From CF-118 sp035689345 (GTDB lineage: Bacteria; Chloroflexota; Dormibacteria; Dormibacterales; Dormibacteraceae), in assembly GCA_035689345.1 (NCBI GenBank), contig DASSLR010000072.1, positions 1 through 63,002 of the forward strand: 63,002 nucleotides of DNA. Reading direction: 5' to 3'. The position numbers and the translations under genes are program-made. Positions within the stretch are counted from its first letter, which is position 1. Each line of letters opens with the position of its first letter. The notes under the pieces were generated by a model. It had not been told where the DNA came from, made no database searches, and was given only the letters and a program-made list of their open reading frames with translations. This document shows positions 17,021 to 24,425 of this stretch, piece by piece.

Positions 17021-17527
17021 TCAGTTCAGCGGTCCCTTGTTCCGGGCCTCGTCGACCTTGACCAGCGCCTCGCGCAGGCCCTTGATCCAGTCCTTCTGGT
17101 GCATGCCGACCAGGCGCACGCACCAGGCCAGAGCCTCGCTGCGGCTCCGGGCGACGCCCCCGGCCACAAGCGTGTCCAGGATGGCGCGCTCGGGCATGCG
17201 CAGGCGGGTCATCACCGGCATGCTCGCCGTCGTGAACAGCTTCATCTGCTCGCCGCAGCGGGCGCCCCACCCGACCTTGCGGTGGAAGTGATGCTCGGCC
17301 ACCCGGGCCAGACGGACCCGGTCGTCCCGCGTCTCCTCGCGGAAGCGGTCGATCCGAGCGTCCTCGGCCGCCGCCCGGGCCGCCGGGGCCGTGCCGGCCG
17401 CCAGCTCGACGTCGGGCAGCGTGCCCACGACCAGGATCTCCTCGCCATCCGACATGATCTCGGGCGGGCCGACAAACCAGTCCTTGGGCACGCGGGACGC
17501 GAACCAGACCTGCAGCTCGTCGGGCAC
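17021..17527 (-). CDS. Conserved hypothetical protein with helical, ribbon-helix-helix-like C-terminus
   Basis: 168 residues, GTG start. The N-terminus (VWFASRVPKDWFVGPPE, EEILVVGTLP) and middle (RFREETRDDRVRLARVAEHHF ... VGWGARCG) have the look of a conserved family I associate with actinobacteria-like genomes. The stretch MPERAILDTLVAGGVARSRS-EALAWCVRLVG (about 111-142) resembles an RHH or short helical DNA-contact module. It follows ssb by 45 bp with no terminator, so probably shares ssb's promoter. Confidence 0.7.
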   Translation of the reverse strand: MPDELQVWFASRVPKDWFVGPPEIMSDGEEILVVGTLPDVELAAGTAPAARAAAEDARIDRFREETRDDRVRLARVAEHHFHRKVGWGARCGEQMKLFTTASMPVMTRLRMPERAILDTLVAGGVARSRSEALAWCVRLVGMHQKDWIKGLREALVKVDEARNKGPLN

Positions 17528-17572
17528 AGCGATTACAACATTACTTCACCTCGGCCCCAGTTCCATCCGGGC

Positions 17573-17935
17573 TCAGGCCGCGGCCGCCGGTTGCTGCTGC
17601 TGCTGCTTGGGTCCCAGGAATCGGAACTCGTCGACCACGACCTCCGTCCAGTACTTCTTCTGGCCTGAGGCGGCGTCGTCCCAGGAGCTGTGGCGGAGCT
17701 GGCCCTCGACGTAGACGAGCATGCCCTTGTGGAGGTATGAGCCGGCCGTCTCGGCGCGCTTGCCGAAGAAGACGAGGTTGTGAAAGTCGGTGTGCTCTTT
17801 GGCGGTGCCGTCCTCCGACTTGCCCGCGTACACGTTCGTCGCGATCCGCACCTTGGTGACGTACGTGCCGTTCTGCGAGGCGCGCACGTCGGGGTCTGAC
17901 GCCACGTTGCCGATCAGGATCACCTTGTTGACCAT
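17573..17935 (-). CDS. ssb: Single-stranded DNA-binding protein, accessory type without acidic tail
   Basis: 120-residue OB-fold SSB: VNKVILIGNVASDPDVR at the N-terminus, HTDFHNLVFFGKRAETAGSYLHKGMLVYVEGQL in the core. The C-terminus is a glutamine run ending in alanines; the acidic tip (DDDIPF-like) that recruits partners in housekeeping SSBs is missing. It is not flanked by rpsF/rpsR either. GGAG ribosome site 8 bases before ATG 17935. It has its own copy of the TTAACA-N30-TANNCT promoter and sits directly behind a VirB2/VirB6/M23 cluster, which points to DNA uptake or transfer rather than replication. Confidence 0.9.
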   Translation of the reverse strand: MVNKVILIGNVASDPDVRASQNGTYVTKVRIATNVYAGKSEDGTAKEHTDFHNLVFFGKRAETAGSYLHKGMLVYVEGQLRHSSWDDAASGQKKYWTEVVVDEFRFLGPKQQQQQPAAAA

Positions 17936-17970
17936 TGCCGCAACTCCTTTTGCTTTGCGAAATTGATCTG

Positions 17971-18012
17971 AGGGTATGGCGCGCGGCCCGGCGCGCCAAC
18001 CCAGGTTGTTAA
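17971..18012 (-). promoter_or_regulatory. Shared promoter motif copy F (ssb)
   Basis: Minus strand: TTAACA (18012-18007), GTT after 6 more bases, then TACCCT (17976-17971) exactly 30 bases after TTAACA. TTAACA overlaps the TAA stop of the M23 gene. Predicted start near 17964 leaves a leader of about 29 bases containing the ribosome site. Confidence 0.6.
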
Positions 18013-18512
18013 GAACCGGCCACAAGCCATCGCGCGGGGTCCACCGACCTGCCGTCGACCTGGACCTCGAAGTGAAGATGAGGGCCCGTTGCCAGCCCGC
18101 TCTCGCCGACCGCGCCGATCGCCTGGCCGGCGGCAACCACCTCTCCAGCACGGACCTCCGTGGAGAAGAGGTGGCAGTAGAGGAGGCGCGTGGTGCCGTC
18201 GAAATCGACCGCGACGAACAGCCCGGCGCCCCGACTGTCGTAGCCGACGTGCGCAATGCCCGCGGTGGCCGACACCACGGCGCTGCCCTCCGGCGCGGCC
18301 AGGTCGACCCCGGTGTGCACGTGGCGCGCGGGACAGAGGGGATCGAAGGGTTCGAGCGCCACGGTCGTGCAGCCGAAGGGTTGCGTGACCACCGCGCCGG
18401 GCACCACGGCCGTGAGTGGAAGGCGCGCCTGGTCGGCTGTGCGGGACGCGGCGAACGACCACGCAATCGTGGCGGCCGCGCCGACCGCCAGGGCGCGCAG
18501 CATCAGCGCCAT
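18009..18512 (-). CDS. Membrane-anchored M23 (LytM) peptidase
   Basis: 167 residues: one N-terminal hydrophobic helix (about 3-22), then a complete M23 zinc peptidase domain with HVHTGVDLAAPEGS (H-x3-D metal site) and TGPHLHFEVQVDG (HxH site). Such enzymes cut peptidoglycan cross-bridges. It starts on the stop of the VirB6-like gene (TGATG), so it belongs to that operon, where local wall opening would help assemble a trans-envelope channel. Confidence 0.9.
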   Translation of the reverse strand: MALMLRALAVGAAATIAWSFAASRTADQARLPLTAVVPGAVVTQPFGCTTVALEPFDPLCPARHVHTGVDLAAPEGSAVVSATAGIAHVGYDSRGAGLFVAVDFDGTTRLLYCHLFSTEVRAGEVVAAGQAIGAVGESGLATGPHLHFEVQVDGRSVDPARWLVAGS

Positions 18513-19426
18513 CAGAGGGCCCGCACCACGGCGTGCTCGGCGTGGGTCAGGCTCGAGTTGATCATCGACTCGAGCCGGTGCGCCACCTTTTCGGCGCCGC
18601 CCATCGCGCCTGGTACCTTGAACACGACCAGAAGCGCCGCCAGCGCAAAAACGTGTCGAAGCGGGATGGTGCCTGTGTTTTCCAGCGCGAAGCCGATCGC
18701 GATGACGAACAGCTGGATCGGTTGCATGAACAGGTTGGTGACGAAAAGCTTCCGCCACATCTTGGCCAGGTGCGCCGTTTCGGGCAGCACGAACAGCAGG
18801 CCGGCGAGCGGGGCCGAGATCGCAAGCACGATGAGCACCGTGTAGCGAACGATGTACGCGACGGCGAGCACGTCGTACCCGAGCACCAGTCCCATCGTCG
18901 TCACGACCTGAAGGACGCTGTCCTGCGGGCTGACCGTGAACGTGTGCCACCAGGCCGGCCAGTCGGCGATGGTGTCGAATTTCATGACGACGTCGCACAG
19001 CGCGTTGCTCGCGGTGACGGCCGCCTGGAACATAGGCTGCGAGAAGTTGATGAGCACGGCGCCCATGAACACACGTGGCAGCAGCACGCGGGCAGTGAAC
19101 TGGCTGCGCACGCCGTGCGCCCACATGATCCGGTACGACGCCCAGATAATCGCCAGCACGAGCAGGCTGTTCGCGAGGAGCTGAACGGTCGGCTCGAAAC
19201 GCGTGATCGCCGCGCTCTGGATGAAGTCGCGGGGCGCCTGACCCCCGATGTCGGTCGTGCGGAGCACGAAGTCGAACCACACTTTCAGCACCAGGCCGAG
19301 GCTGTCCTTCAGCAGCACGGCCGCGATCTCGTTGGGGTGAAGCAGCGGCCACAGCATCGCTGTCAGCTTCTCCACGCTCTGGATGAGCTGCTGCATCGCC
19401 TGCGGCAGGTTGTCGAGGTCGCTCAT
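18512..19426 (-). CDS. VirB6/TrbL-like polytopic membrane protein
   Basis: 304 residues. A helical N-terminal domain is followed by about five to six membrane helices (around 85-105, 120-140, 170-215, 235-255 and 265-285). The segment LAISAPLAGLLFVLPETAHL and the following KLFVTNLFMQPIQLFVIAIG mirror the P-E-T and F...N-Q-P pattern of VirB6/TrbL proteins of Gram-positive type IV secretion systems, which form the inner-membrane channel base. Three bp after the pilin-like gene. Without a VirB4 ATPase in view the assignment is by topology and motif only. Confidence 0.7.
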   Translation of the reverse strand: MSDLDNLPQAMQQLIQSVEKLTAMLWPLLHPNEIAAVLLKDSLGLVLKVWFDFVLRTTDIGGQAPRDFIQSAAITRFEPTVQLLANSLLVLAIIWASYRIMWAHGVRSQFTARVLLPRVFMGAVLINFSQPMFQAAVTASNALCDVVMKFDTIADWPAWWHTFTVSPQDSVLQVVTTMGLVLGYDVLAVAYIVRYTVLIVLAISAPLAGLLFVLPETAHLAKMWRKLFVTNLFMQPIQLFVIAIGFALENTGTIPLRHVFALAALLVVFKVPGAMGGAEKVAHRLESMINSSLTHAEHAVVRAL

Positions 19427-19429
19427 CGA

Positions 19430-19696
19430 TCAGTGAGCGGTGGGTGGCACCGACCTGGTGAGGATGTCGACCAGCGAGCCCGCCACCTCGACGCCGATCG
19501 TGCCGACGACGATGCGCTGGATCCACTGCTTGGCGGCGAGGGCCGAGTGCGACTCGACAGCGGTGATCTTCCAGATGAACGCGAAGATGAAGGCCAGGGC
19601 GCCGATCGACGCGACGAGGGCCTGGGCTATGTGCGTCCAGGTGCTGATCAGATCGGTGATGGGCGTGATGTCGGGCCCGGCGACGAGAAAGAGCAT
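19430..19696 (-). CDS. VirB2/TrbC-like pilin or small channel subunit
   Basis: 88 residues with two hydrophobic helices (about 19-45 and 59-80) joined by a short basic loop (ESHSALAAKQWIQR). This two-helix hairpin, next to a VirB6-like gene, is the layout of VirB2/TrbC pilins. No long signal peptide, unlike proteobacterial VirB2. GGAGG ribosome site (19707-19703) lies 6 bases before the ATG. First gene of the operon, behind promoter copy A. Confidence 0.6.
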   Translation of the reverse strand: MLFLVAGPDITPITDLISTWTHIAQALVASIGALAFIFAFIWKITAVESHSALAAKQWIQRIVVGTIGVEVAGSLVDILTRSVPPTAH

Positions 19697-19725
19697 GCGT
19701 TGCCTCCTGTGGGGTTTTGACAGCG

Positions 19726-19767
19726 AGCCTAGGCACGCACAGTCGAATAGGGAACCCAGCCTGTTAA
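19726..19767 (-). promoter_or_regulatory. Shared promoter motif copy A (pilin operon)
   Basis: Minus strand: TTAACAGGCTGGGTTCCC beginning at 19767, 18 bases, then TAGGCT (19731-19726). Spacing TTAACA to the -10 is 30 bases, as in the three other copies. Predicted start near 19719, leader about 23 bases with the GGAGG site. Confidence 0.65.
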
Positions 19768-19809
19768 GCGGCCTCGCACTCCGCCCGCCGATGCACGAAA
19801 TTGAATATC

Positions 19810-19838
19810 TTGACTTTCTGCCCCTGATTTGCTAAATA
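19810..19838 (+). promoter_or_regulatory. Promoter of the DUF2089 gene, probably leaderless
   Basis: TTGACT (19810-19815), 17 bases, TAAATA (19833-19838); only 6 bases separate the -10 from ATG 19845, so the message would start at or next to the ATG. It lies back to back with promoter copy A in a 148-bp AT-rich gap. Confidence 0.6.
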
Positions 19839-19844
19839 TTTCCT

Positions 19845-20255
19845 ATGTCGAGCTTGAAAATCATGAGCCACCCCGATGAAGCCACACGGCCGCTCGACTG
19901 GCAGGAGCTCACCCGGCTCACAGGTGGCGGGGCAGTCACGGTCGAGCGCGTCCGCATGGCCCGCAACGGGGTCGCGGTCGAGGGCTCGTTCGAGCTGCCT
20001 CAGCTCGCGCGACTGAGCGTGGAGGACCAGGTCTTCGTCACCGCCTTCGTGATCAGCCACGGATCGATCAAAGAGATGGAGCGGGTCTTCGGGGTCAGCT
20101 ACCCCACGATCAAGGCCCGCCTCAACCGCATCGCCGGCAGCCTGCAGTTCGTGGACACGAACCCGCTGCCGTCGCGCGCGGAGATCCTCGGTCAGCTCAA
20201 CCGCGGCGAGATCGAGCCCGATGAAGCGGTGCGACTTCTGGAAACCCTCGCATGA
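19845..20255 (+). CDS. DUF2089 family protein (helix-turn-helix plus SHOCT-like tail)
   Basis: 136 residues. The middle, FVISHGSIKEMERVFGVSYPTIKARLNRI, reads as a helix-turn-helix of the DUF2089 family; the C-terminus EILGQLNRGEIEPDEAVRLLE is a SHOCT-like helical pair. The N-terminal zinc ribbon present in many DUF2089 proteins is absent. It overlaps the next gene by ATGA. It faces the pilin operon, which makes it a candidate regulator of it. Confidence 0.8.
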   Translation: MSSLKIMSHPDEATRPLDWQELTRLTGGGAVTVERVRMARNGVAVEGSFELPQLARLSVEDQVFVTAFVISHGSIKEMERVFGVSYPTIKARLNRIAGSLQFVDTNPLPSRAEILGQLNRGEIEPDEAVRLLETLA

Positions 20256-20665
20256 CCGAAAACACAAGGCAGGTGTTGGAGATGCTCGCCGAAGGCAAGA
20301 TCACGACCGAGGAGGCTGACCGCCTCATTTCCGCGCTGCGCGAGCAGCCGGCTGCGTCGGGCGCGCCCGCGCCGAAGCCGCGATACCTGCGCGTCATCGT
20401 CGACGCGGAGGACAAGCAGGGTCCCGTGAAGGTCAACATCCGCGTGCCCCTCATGCTGCTGCGCGCCGGTGTTCGGCTCGCGAGCGTGATCCCGCCGCAG
20501 GCGCAGGACAAGGTCAATCGCGCCTTGCGCGACCAGGGCGTCGACTTCGACATCACGACGATCAAGCCCGAGAACCTGGACGAGCTCATCGATGAGCTGC
20601 GCGACCTCTCCGTCGACATCGAGCACGAGCGCGATGACGTGAAGATCCGGGTCTTCGCGGAATAG
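20252..20665 (+). CDS. SHOCT-like domain protein
   Basis: 137 residues. Residues 5-30 (RQVLEMLAEGKITTEEADRLI) repeat the SHOCT-like tail of the upstream gene; a linker of A/P/S follows and then a compact domain with VIVDAEDKQGPVKVNIRVP. Genes of this kind sit beside DUF2089 in many Bacillota and Actinomycetota, often in envelope-stress settings. Translation is coupled to the DUF2089 gene. Confidence 0.75.
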   Translation: MTENTRQVLEMLAEGKITTEEADRLISALREQPAASGAPAPKPRYLRVIVDAEDKQGPVKVNIRVPLMLLRAGVRLASVIPPQAQDKVNRALRDQGVDFDITTIKPENLDELIDELRDLSVDIEHERDDVKIRVFAE

Positions 20666-20667
20666 TC

Positions 20668-21939
20668 ATGGAAGCTCTCACCGCCACTCCGCCACCCGTC
20701 GTCGAAGTCAAGGCCAAGCGGCCGAGCCCGCTCACCGTTTTTCGGTCGGGCACCTTCCGCAAGCTCTGGTCCGGCCTCGCCCTTTCCCTGATGGGCGACT
20801 TCTTCAACTACGTGGCCATGGCCTGGCTGGTGCTCCAGCTGACCGGCTCGAGCCTGGCACTGGGCGCCGTTCTGCTGGTGCAGGCCGTGCCGCGCTCCCT
20901 CCTCATGCTCGTCGGCGGCGCGATGGCCGACCGGCTGTCGCCGCGTGTCGCGATGGCCGGTTCGATGGCGCTGCGCGTCGTCTGCATCGCGCCCCTGGCC
21001 GGGCTCGTGCTGAGTGGCCGCGTGCAGCTGTGGGAGATCTACGTGGCTTCCGGGCTGTTCGGCGTATTCGACGCCTTCTTCTGGCCGGCGGCGAGCTCGA
21101 TCCTCCCACGCGTCGTGGCCGACGAACACCTCGAGGCCGGCAACGCCGTCACCAACGTGACGCGTCAGGTGTCGCTCATCATCGGGCCGGCCCTGGCCGG
21201 CGTGGTGGTGGCGGCGCTGGGCACCGGCTGGGCGTTCGCCGCGGACGCCGCGTTCCTGGCCGTGGGTGCGGCGATCGTCGTGTGGATTCCGGCCCTCGCG
21301 CGCACGTCGTCTGCGCAGCGGCCGAACGTGCCGGCTTCCACGGGCCTGGTGGCGGAGATCAAAGCCGGAATCCGCTACGCGTGGTCGGACGTCGGCATCC
21401 GCGCGGCGCTGCTGATCATCGCCGCGGTGGACTTCGCCGCCAACGGCTCGATGAACGTCGGTCTGCCCACCATCGCGCACGGCCGCTTCGGCGCCGGCGC
21501 GATCGGCCTCGGCGTGCTCCTGGGCGCGTGGGGCCTGGGCGCCACGGCCGGCGCGGCGGCCTCGGGCATGATCCCGCGACCGGAGCGCATCGGCTGGCTG
21601 ATCGTCGCCGCCTGCTCGTGGATCGGCCTCGGCATCGCCGTCACCGGTCTCCTCGGATCGCTGATCCCCGCGGCGCTCGTCCTGGCCGCGGCCGGTGTCG
21701 CCACCGGTGTGATCAACACCTACGGCGTGAGCTGGCTGCAGCGGCGCACCGACCCCGCGATGCAGGGCCGCGTGATGTCGCTCGTGATGCTCGCCTCGAT
21801 CGGGCTCGTGCCCATCTCGCTGGCGGCCTCTGGAGCCCTCGCCCAGCTGAACCCGACCATCCTTTTCCTGGTGGCCGGCGGTCTCATCGTCGCCGCGTCG
21901 GCAGCCGCCGCGTCAAGTCGGACTGTGCGCTCGATCTAA
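20668..21939 (+). CDS. MFS transporter, EntS/DUF894-like
   Basis: 423 residues, about twelve membrane helices. FRKLWSGLALSLMGDFFNYVAM and GGAMADRLSPRVAMAGS (loop 2-3 motif) mark the EntS-type drug/siderophore exporters. It follows the SHOCT gene after 2 bp and may be in its operon. Substrate unknown. Confidence 0.88.
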   Translation: MEALTATPPPVVEVKAKRPSPLTVFRSGTFRKLWSGLALSLMGDFFNYVAMAWLVLQLTGSSLALGAVLLVQAVPRSLLMLVGGAMADRLSPRVAMAGSMALRVVCIAPLAGLVLSGRVQLWEIYVASGLFGVFDAFFWPAASSILPRVVADEHLEAGNAVTNVTRQVSLIIGPALAGVVVAALGTGWAFAADAAFLAVGAAIVVWIPALARTSSAQRPNVPASTGLVAEIKAGIRYAWSDVGIRAALLIIAAVDFAANGSMNVGLPTIAHGRFGAGAIGLGVLLGAWGLGATAGAAASGMIPRPERIGWLIVAACSWIGLGIAVTGLLGSLIPAALVLAAAGVATGVINTYGVSWLQRRTDPAMQGRVMSLVMLASIGLVPISLAASGALAQLNPTILFLVAGGLIVAASAAAASSRTVRSI

Positions 21940-21949
21940 CCTAGACCTC

Positions 21950-23386
21950 GTGCCCGGGCGCAAGCTCGCCGAGTACGAGGCCAAGAGAGACTTCAAGCGC
22001 ACGCCCGAGCCGGGGGCCCGCGTCGCGCGCCCGGCCAGAAAGGGCTTGCGCTTTGTCGTGCAGGAGCACCACGCACGACGCCTGCACTGGGACCTTCGCC
22101 TCGAGAAGGACGGCGTTGGCGTGTCCTGGGCGGTGCCGAAAGGAATCCCGCCGGATCCGAAAAAGAACCATCTCGCGGTGCACGTCGAGGATCATCCGCT
22201 CGAGTACTTCAAGTTCGCGGGTGAGATTCCCAAGGGCGAATACGGAGGCGGCACGGTCACGATCTGGGACGCCGGCACCTACGAGCCAGTGAAATGGTCG
22301 GATCGCGAGGTGATGATCGAGTTCCACGGCGAGCGCTTGAAGGGCCGCTACGTGCTTTTTCAGACTCGCGGCAACGATTGGATGATCCACCGCATGGATC
22401 CGCCGCAGGACCCCGATCGCAAGCCGATGCCGCAACGCATCGAACCGATGATGGCAAGCCTCTCCAAGCGTCTTCCCACGCCGGACGACGGTTGGGGCTT
22501 CGAGTTCAAGTGGGACGGCATCCGCGGCGTCGCGTATGTCGACGGCGGCCGCGTACGTCTCATCAGCCGCTCAGGCGAGGAGATCACGCCACGCTATCCG
22601 GAGATCCACGCGATGGGCCGCGCGCTCGGATCGCGCGAGGTCATCCTCGACGGCGAGATCGTCGCCCTCGACGACAACGGCCGCCCGAGCTTCGAACAGA
22701 TCCAGCAGCGGATGGGGCTGACGTCCGAGTCCGAGGTGCGCCGCAAGATGAAGGACGTGCCGGTGACGTACATGATCTTCGACCTCATGTGGCTCGAGGG
22801 CCGGTCGCTGGTCGAGCAGCCGTACGCGGAGCGGCGGCGGCTCCTCGCTCAGCTGAAGCTCAGCGGACCGTCGTGGCAGACGCCTCCATTTGAAAAAGGA
22901 GGCGGCAAGGCGATGCTCGAGGCCAGCGCCGGCGCGGGGCTCGAGGGCATCATGGCCAAGAAGCTCGACTCGCGCTACGAGCCAGGACGCCGCAGCGGCG
23001 TCTGGCTGAAGGTCAAGAACCACAACCGGCAGGAGCTCGTGATCGGAGGCTGGCTCGAGGGCGAGGGCAAGCGGCGCGGTTACCCAGGCGCACTCCTCGT
23101 GGGCTATTACGAGAAGGGTGATTTCGTGTACGCGGGCAAGGTGGGCACGGGCTTCAGCGATGCGACGCTGGACAAGCTCAACCAGCTGTTGAAGCCCCTG
23201 GCCGTCGACAAGAGCCCGTTCACCGCCGGCACGGCTCCTCCCCGCGCCGCGCACTTCGTCAAGCCGAAGATCGTTGCCGAGTTCGAATTCGTGGAGTGGA
23301 CGCGAGGCGGCCAGCTGCGAGCACCCTCGTTCAAAGGATTCCGCGCCGACAAGAAGGCGAGCGAGGTGGTGCGGGAAGGTGGCTAA
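21950..23386 (+). CDS. ATP-dependent DNA ligase with 3'-phosphoesterase domain (LigD PE-LIG half)
   Basis: 478 residues. The 3'-phosphoesterase domain occupies about 25-145 (HHARRLHWDLRLE, GEYGGGTVTIWD). The ligase follows: adenylation motif EFKWDGIRG near 184 supplies the AMP-accepting lysine, GEIVALD, LEGIMAKKLDSRYEPGRR and WLKVKN are motifs III, IV and V, and the OB domain reaches the end. In NHEJ this trims 3' ends and seals. GTG start. The polymerase half is a separate downstream gene overlapping by 8 bp; no Ku gene is in the window. Confidence 0.93.
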   Translation: MPGRKLAEYEAKRDFKRTPEPGARVARPARKGLRFVVQEHHARRLHWDLRLEKDGVGVSWAVPKGIPPDPKKNHLAVHVEDHPLEYFKFAGEIPKGEYGGGTVTIWDAGTYEPVKWSDREVMIEFHGERLKGRYVLFQTRGNDWMIHRMDPPQDPDRKPMPQRIEPMMASLSKRLPTPDDGWGFEFKWDGIRGVAYVDGGRVRLISRSGEEITPRYPEIHAMGRALGSREVILDGEIVALDDNGRPSFEQIQQRMGLTSESEVRRKMKDVPVTYMIFDLMWLEGRSLVEQPYAERRRLLAQLKLSGPSWQTPPFEKGGGKAMLEASAGAGLEGIMAKKLDSRYEPGRRSGVWLKVKNHNRQELVIGGWLEGEGKRRGYPGALLVGYYEKGDFVYAGKVGTGFSDATLDKLNQLLKPLAVDKSPFTAGTAPPRAAHFVKPKIVAEFEFVEWTRGGQLRAPSFKGFRADKKASEVVREGG

Positions 23387-24425
23387 GGAGACTTCCGTCG
23401 AAGTTCAGATAGAGGGACGGACGCTGAAGCTCACGAACCTCGAGAAGGTTCTGTACCCCGAGGTCGGTTTCACCAAGGCGCAGGTGATCGACTACTACAC
23501 GCGCATCGCGCCGGTGATCCTCCCCCACACTCGTGACCACCCCCTGACGCTGAAGCGCTATCCCAACGGCGTCGACGCGGAGTTCTTCTACGAGAAGAAC
23601 TGTCCGAAGCACCGGCCTCCCTGGGTGGAGACCGCAACCGTGTGGAGCGGCGGCAACAACCGCGACATGTACTACTGCATGGCCCAGGACGTGCCGACCC
23701 TGGTTTGGCTAGCGCAGATCGCGACGCTCGAGTTCCACACGTCCTTGTCGAAGGCGAAGAACCTGCCGCAACCCACCACGCTGGTCTTCGACCTCGACCC
23801 CGGGCCACCGGCCACCATCGTCGACTGCTGCCGCATCGGCCTCATGCTGCGCGACGTGTTCCTGGAGCACGGACTCGAGAGCTGCGCCAAGACCTCAGGG
23901 TCGAAAGGCTTGCAGCTGTACGTCCCGCTCAACACCGCGGTCGACTACAACCAGACGAAAGTCGTGTCCAAGGGCCTGGCCCAGATGTTCGAGGAGCAGC
24001 ACCCGGACCTCGTGGTGCACAAGCAGCTGAAGGAGCTGCGCAAAGGCCGGGTCCTGATCGACTGGAGCCAGAACGACCAGTACAAGACGACCGTCAACGT
24101 CTACTCGCTGCGGGCGCGCGCGCGACCGACCGTGTCGACGCCGGTCACGTGGGCAGAGGTCGAGAAATGTCTCAAGTCCGGTGACCCGTCGACTCTCGTA
24201 TTCGACTCCGAGCAGGTACTGGCGCGCGTGGCCAGGCTGGGAGACCTGTTCGAGCCGGTCGTCAAGAAGAAGCAGAAGCTCCCCAGCTCGCTGCTGAAGC
24301 TGACCGGCGGGGCGGGCGCCGTCGACAAGATGGCGAATCGCCGGCGCAGCATGGGCCGCGGCCACTACCCGCCGCAGAAAGGCCGCACCGGCCGCATGGA
24401 ACGCGCGGAAAAGGGCCTGGAGTAG
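23379..24425 (+). CDS. LigD-type primase-polymerase (NHEJ POL domain)
   Basis: 348 residues from GTG 23379. LTNLEKVLYPEVGFTKAQVI opens the AEP-type POL fold; LVFDLDPGPPA near 134-144 holds two catalytic aspartates, and GSKGLQLYVPL and VLIDWSQNDQYKT the remaining active-site pieces. It fills gaps with rNTPs/dNTPs at broken ends, working with the ligase gene just upstream. The C-terminus is basic. Ends with TAG at 24423, in the same frame as the next gene. Confidence 0.93.
   Translation: MAKETSVEVQIEGRTLKLTNLEKVLYPEVGFTKAQVIDYYTRIAPVILPHTRDHPLTLKRYPNGVDAEFFYEKNCPKHRPPWVETATVWSGGNNRDMYYCMAQDVPTLVWLAQIATLEFHTSLSKAKNLPQPTTLVFDLDPGPPATIVDCCRIGLMLRDVFLEHGLESCAKTSGSKGLQLYVPLNTAVDYNQTKVVSKGLAQMFEEQHPDLVVHKQLKELRKGRVLIDWSQNDQYKTTVNVYSLRARARPTVSTPVTWAEVEKCLKSGDPSTLVFDSEQVLARVARLGDLFEPVVKKKQKLPSSLLKLTGGAGAVDKMANRRRSMGRGHYPPQKGRTGRMERAEKGLE

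Noticed and set aside
17000..20000. An integrated conjugative element
   Set aside because: No integrase, relaxase, coupling protein, tRNA-flanking direct repeats or change in base composition was found around the VirB2/VirB6 genes.
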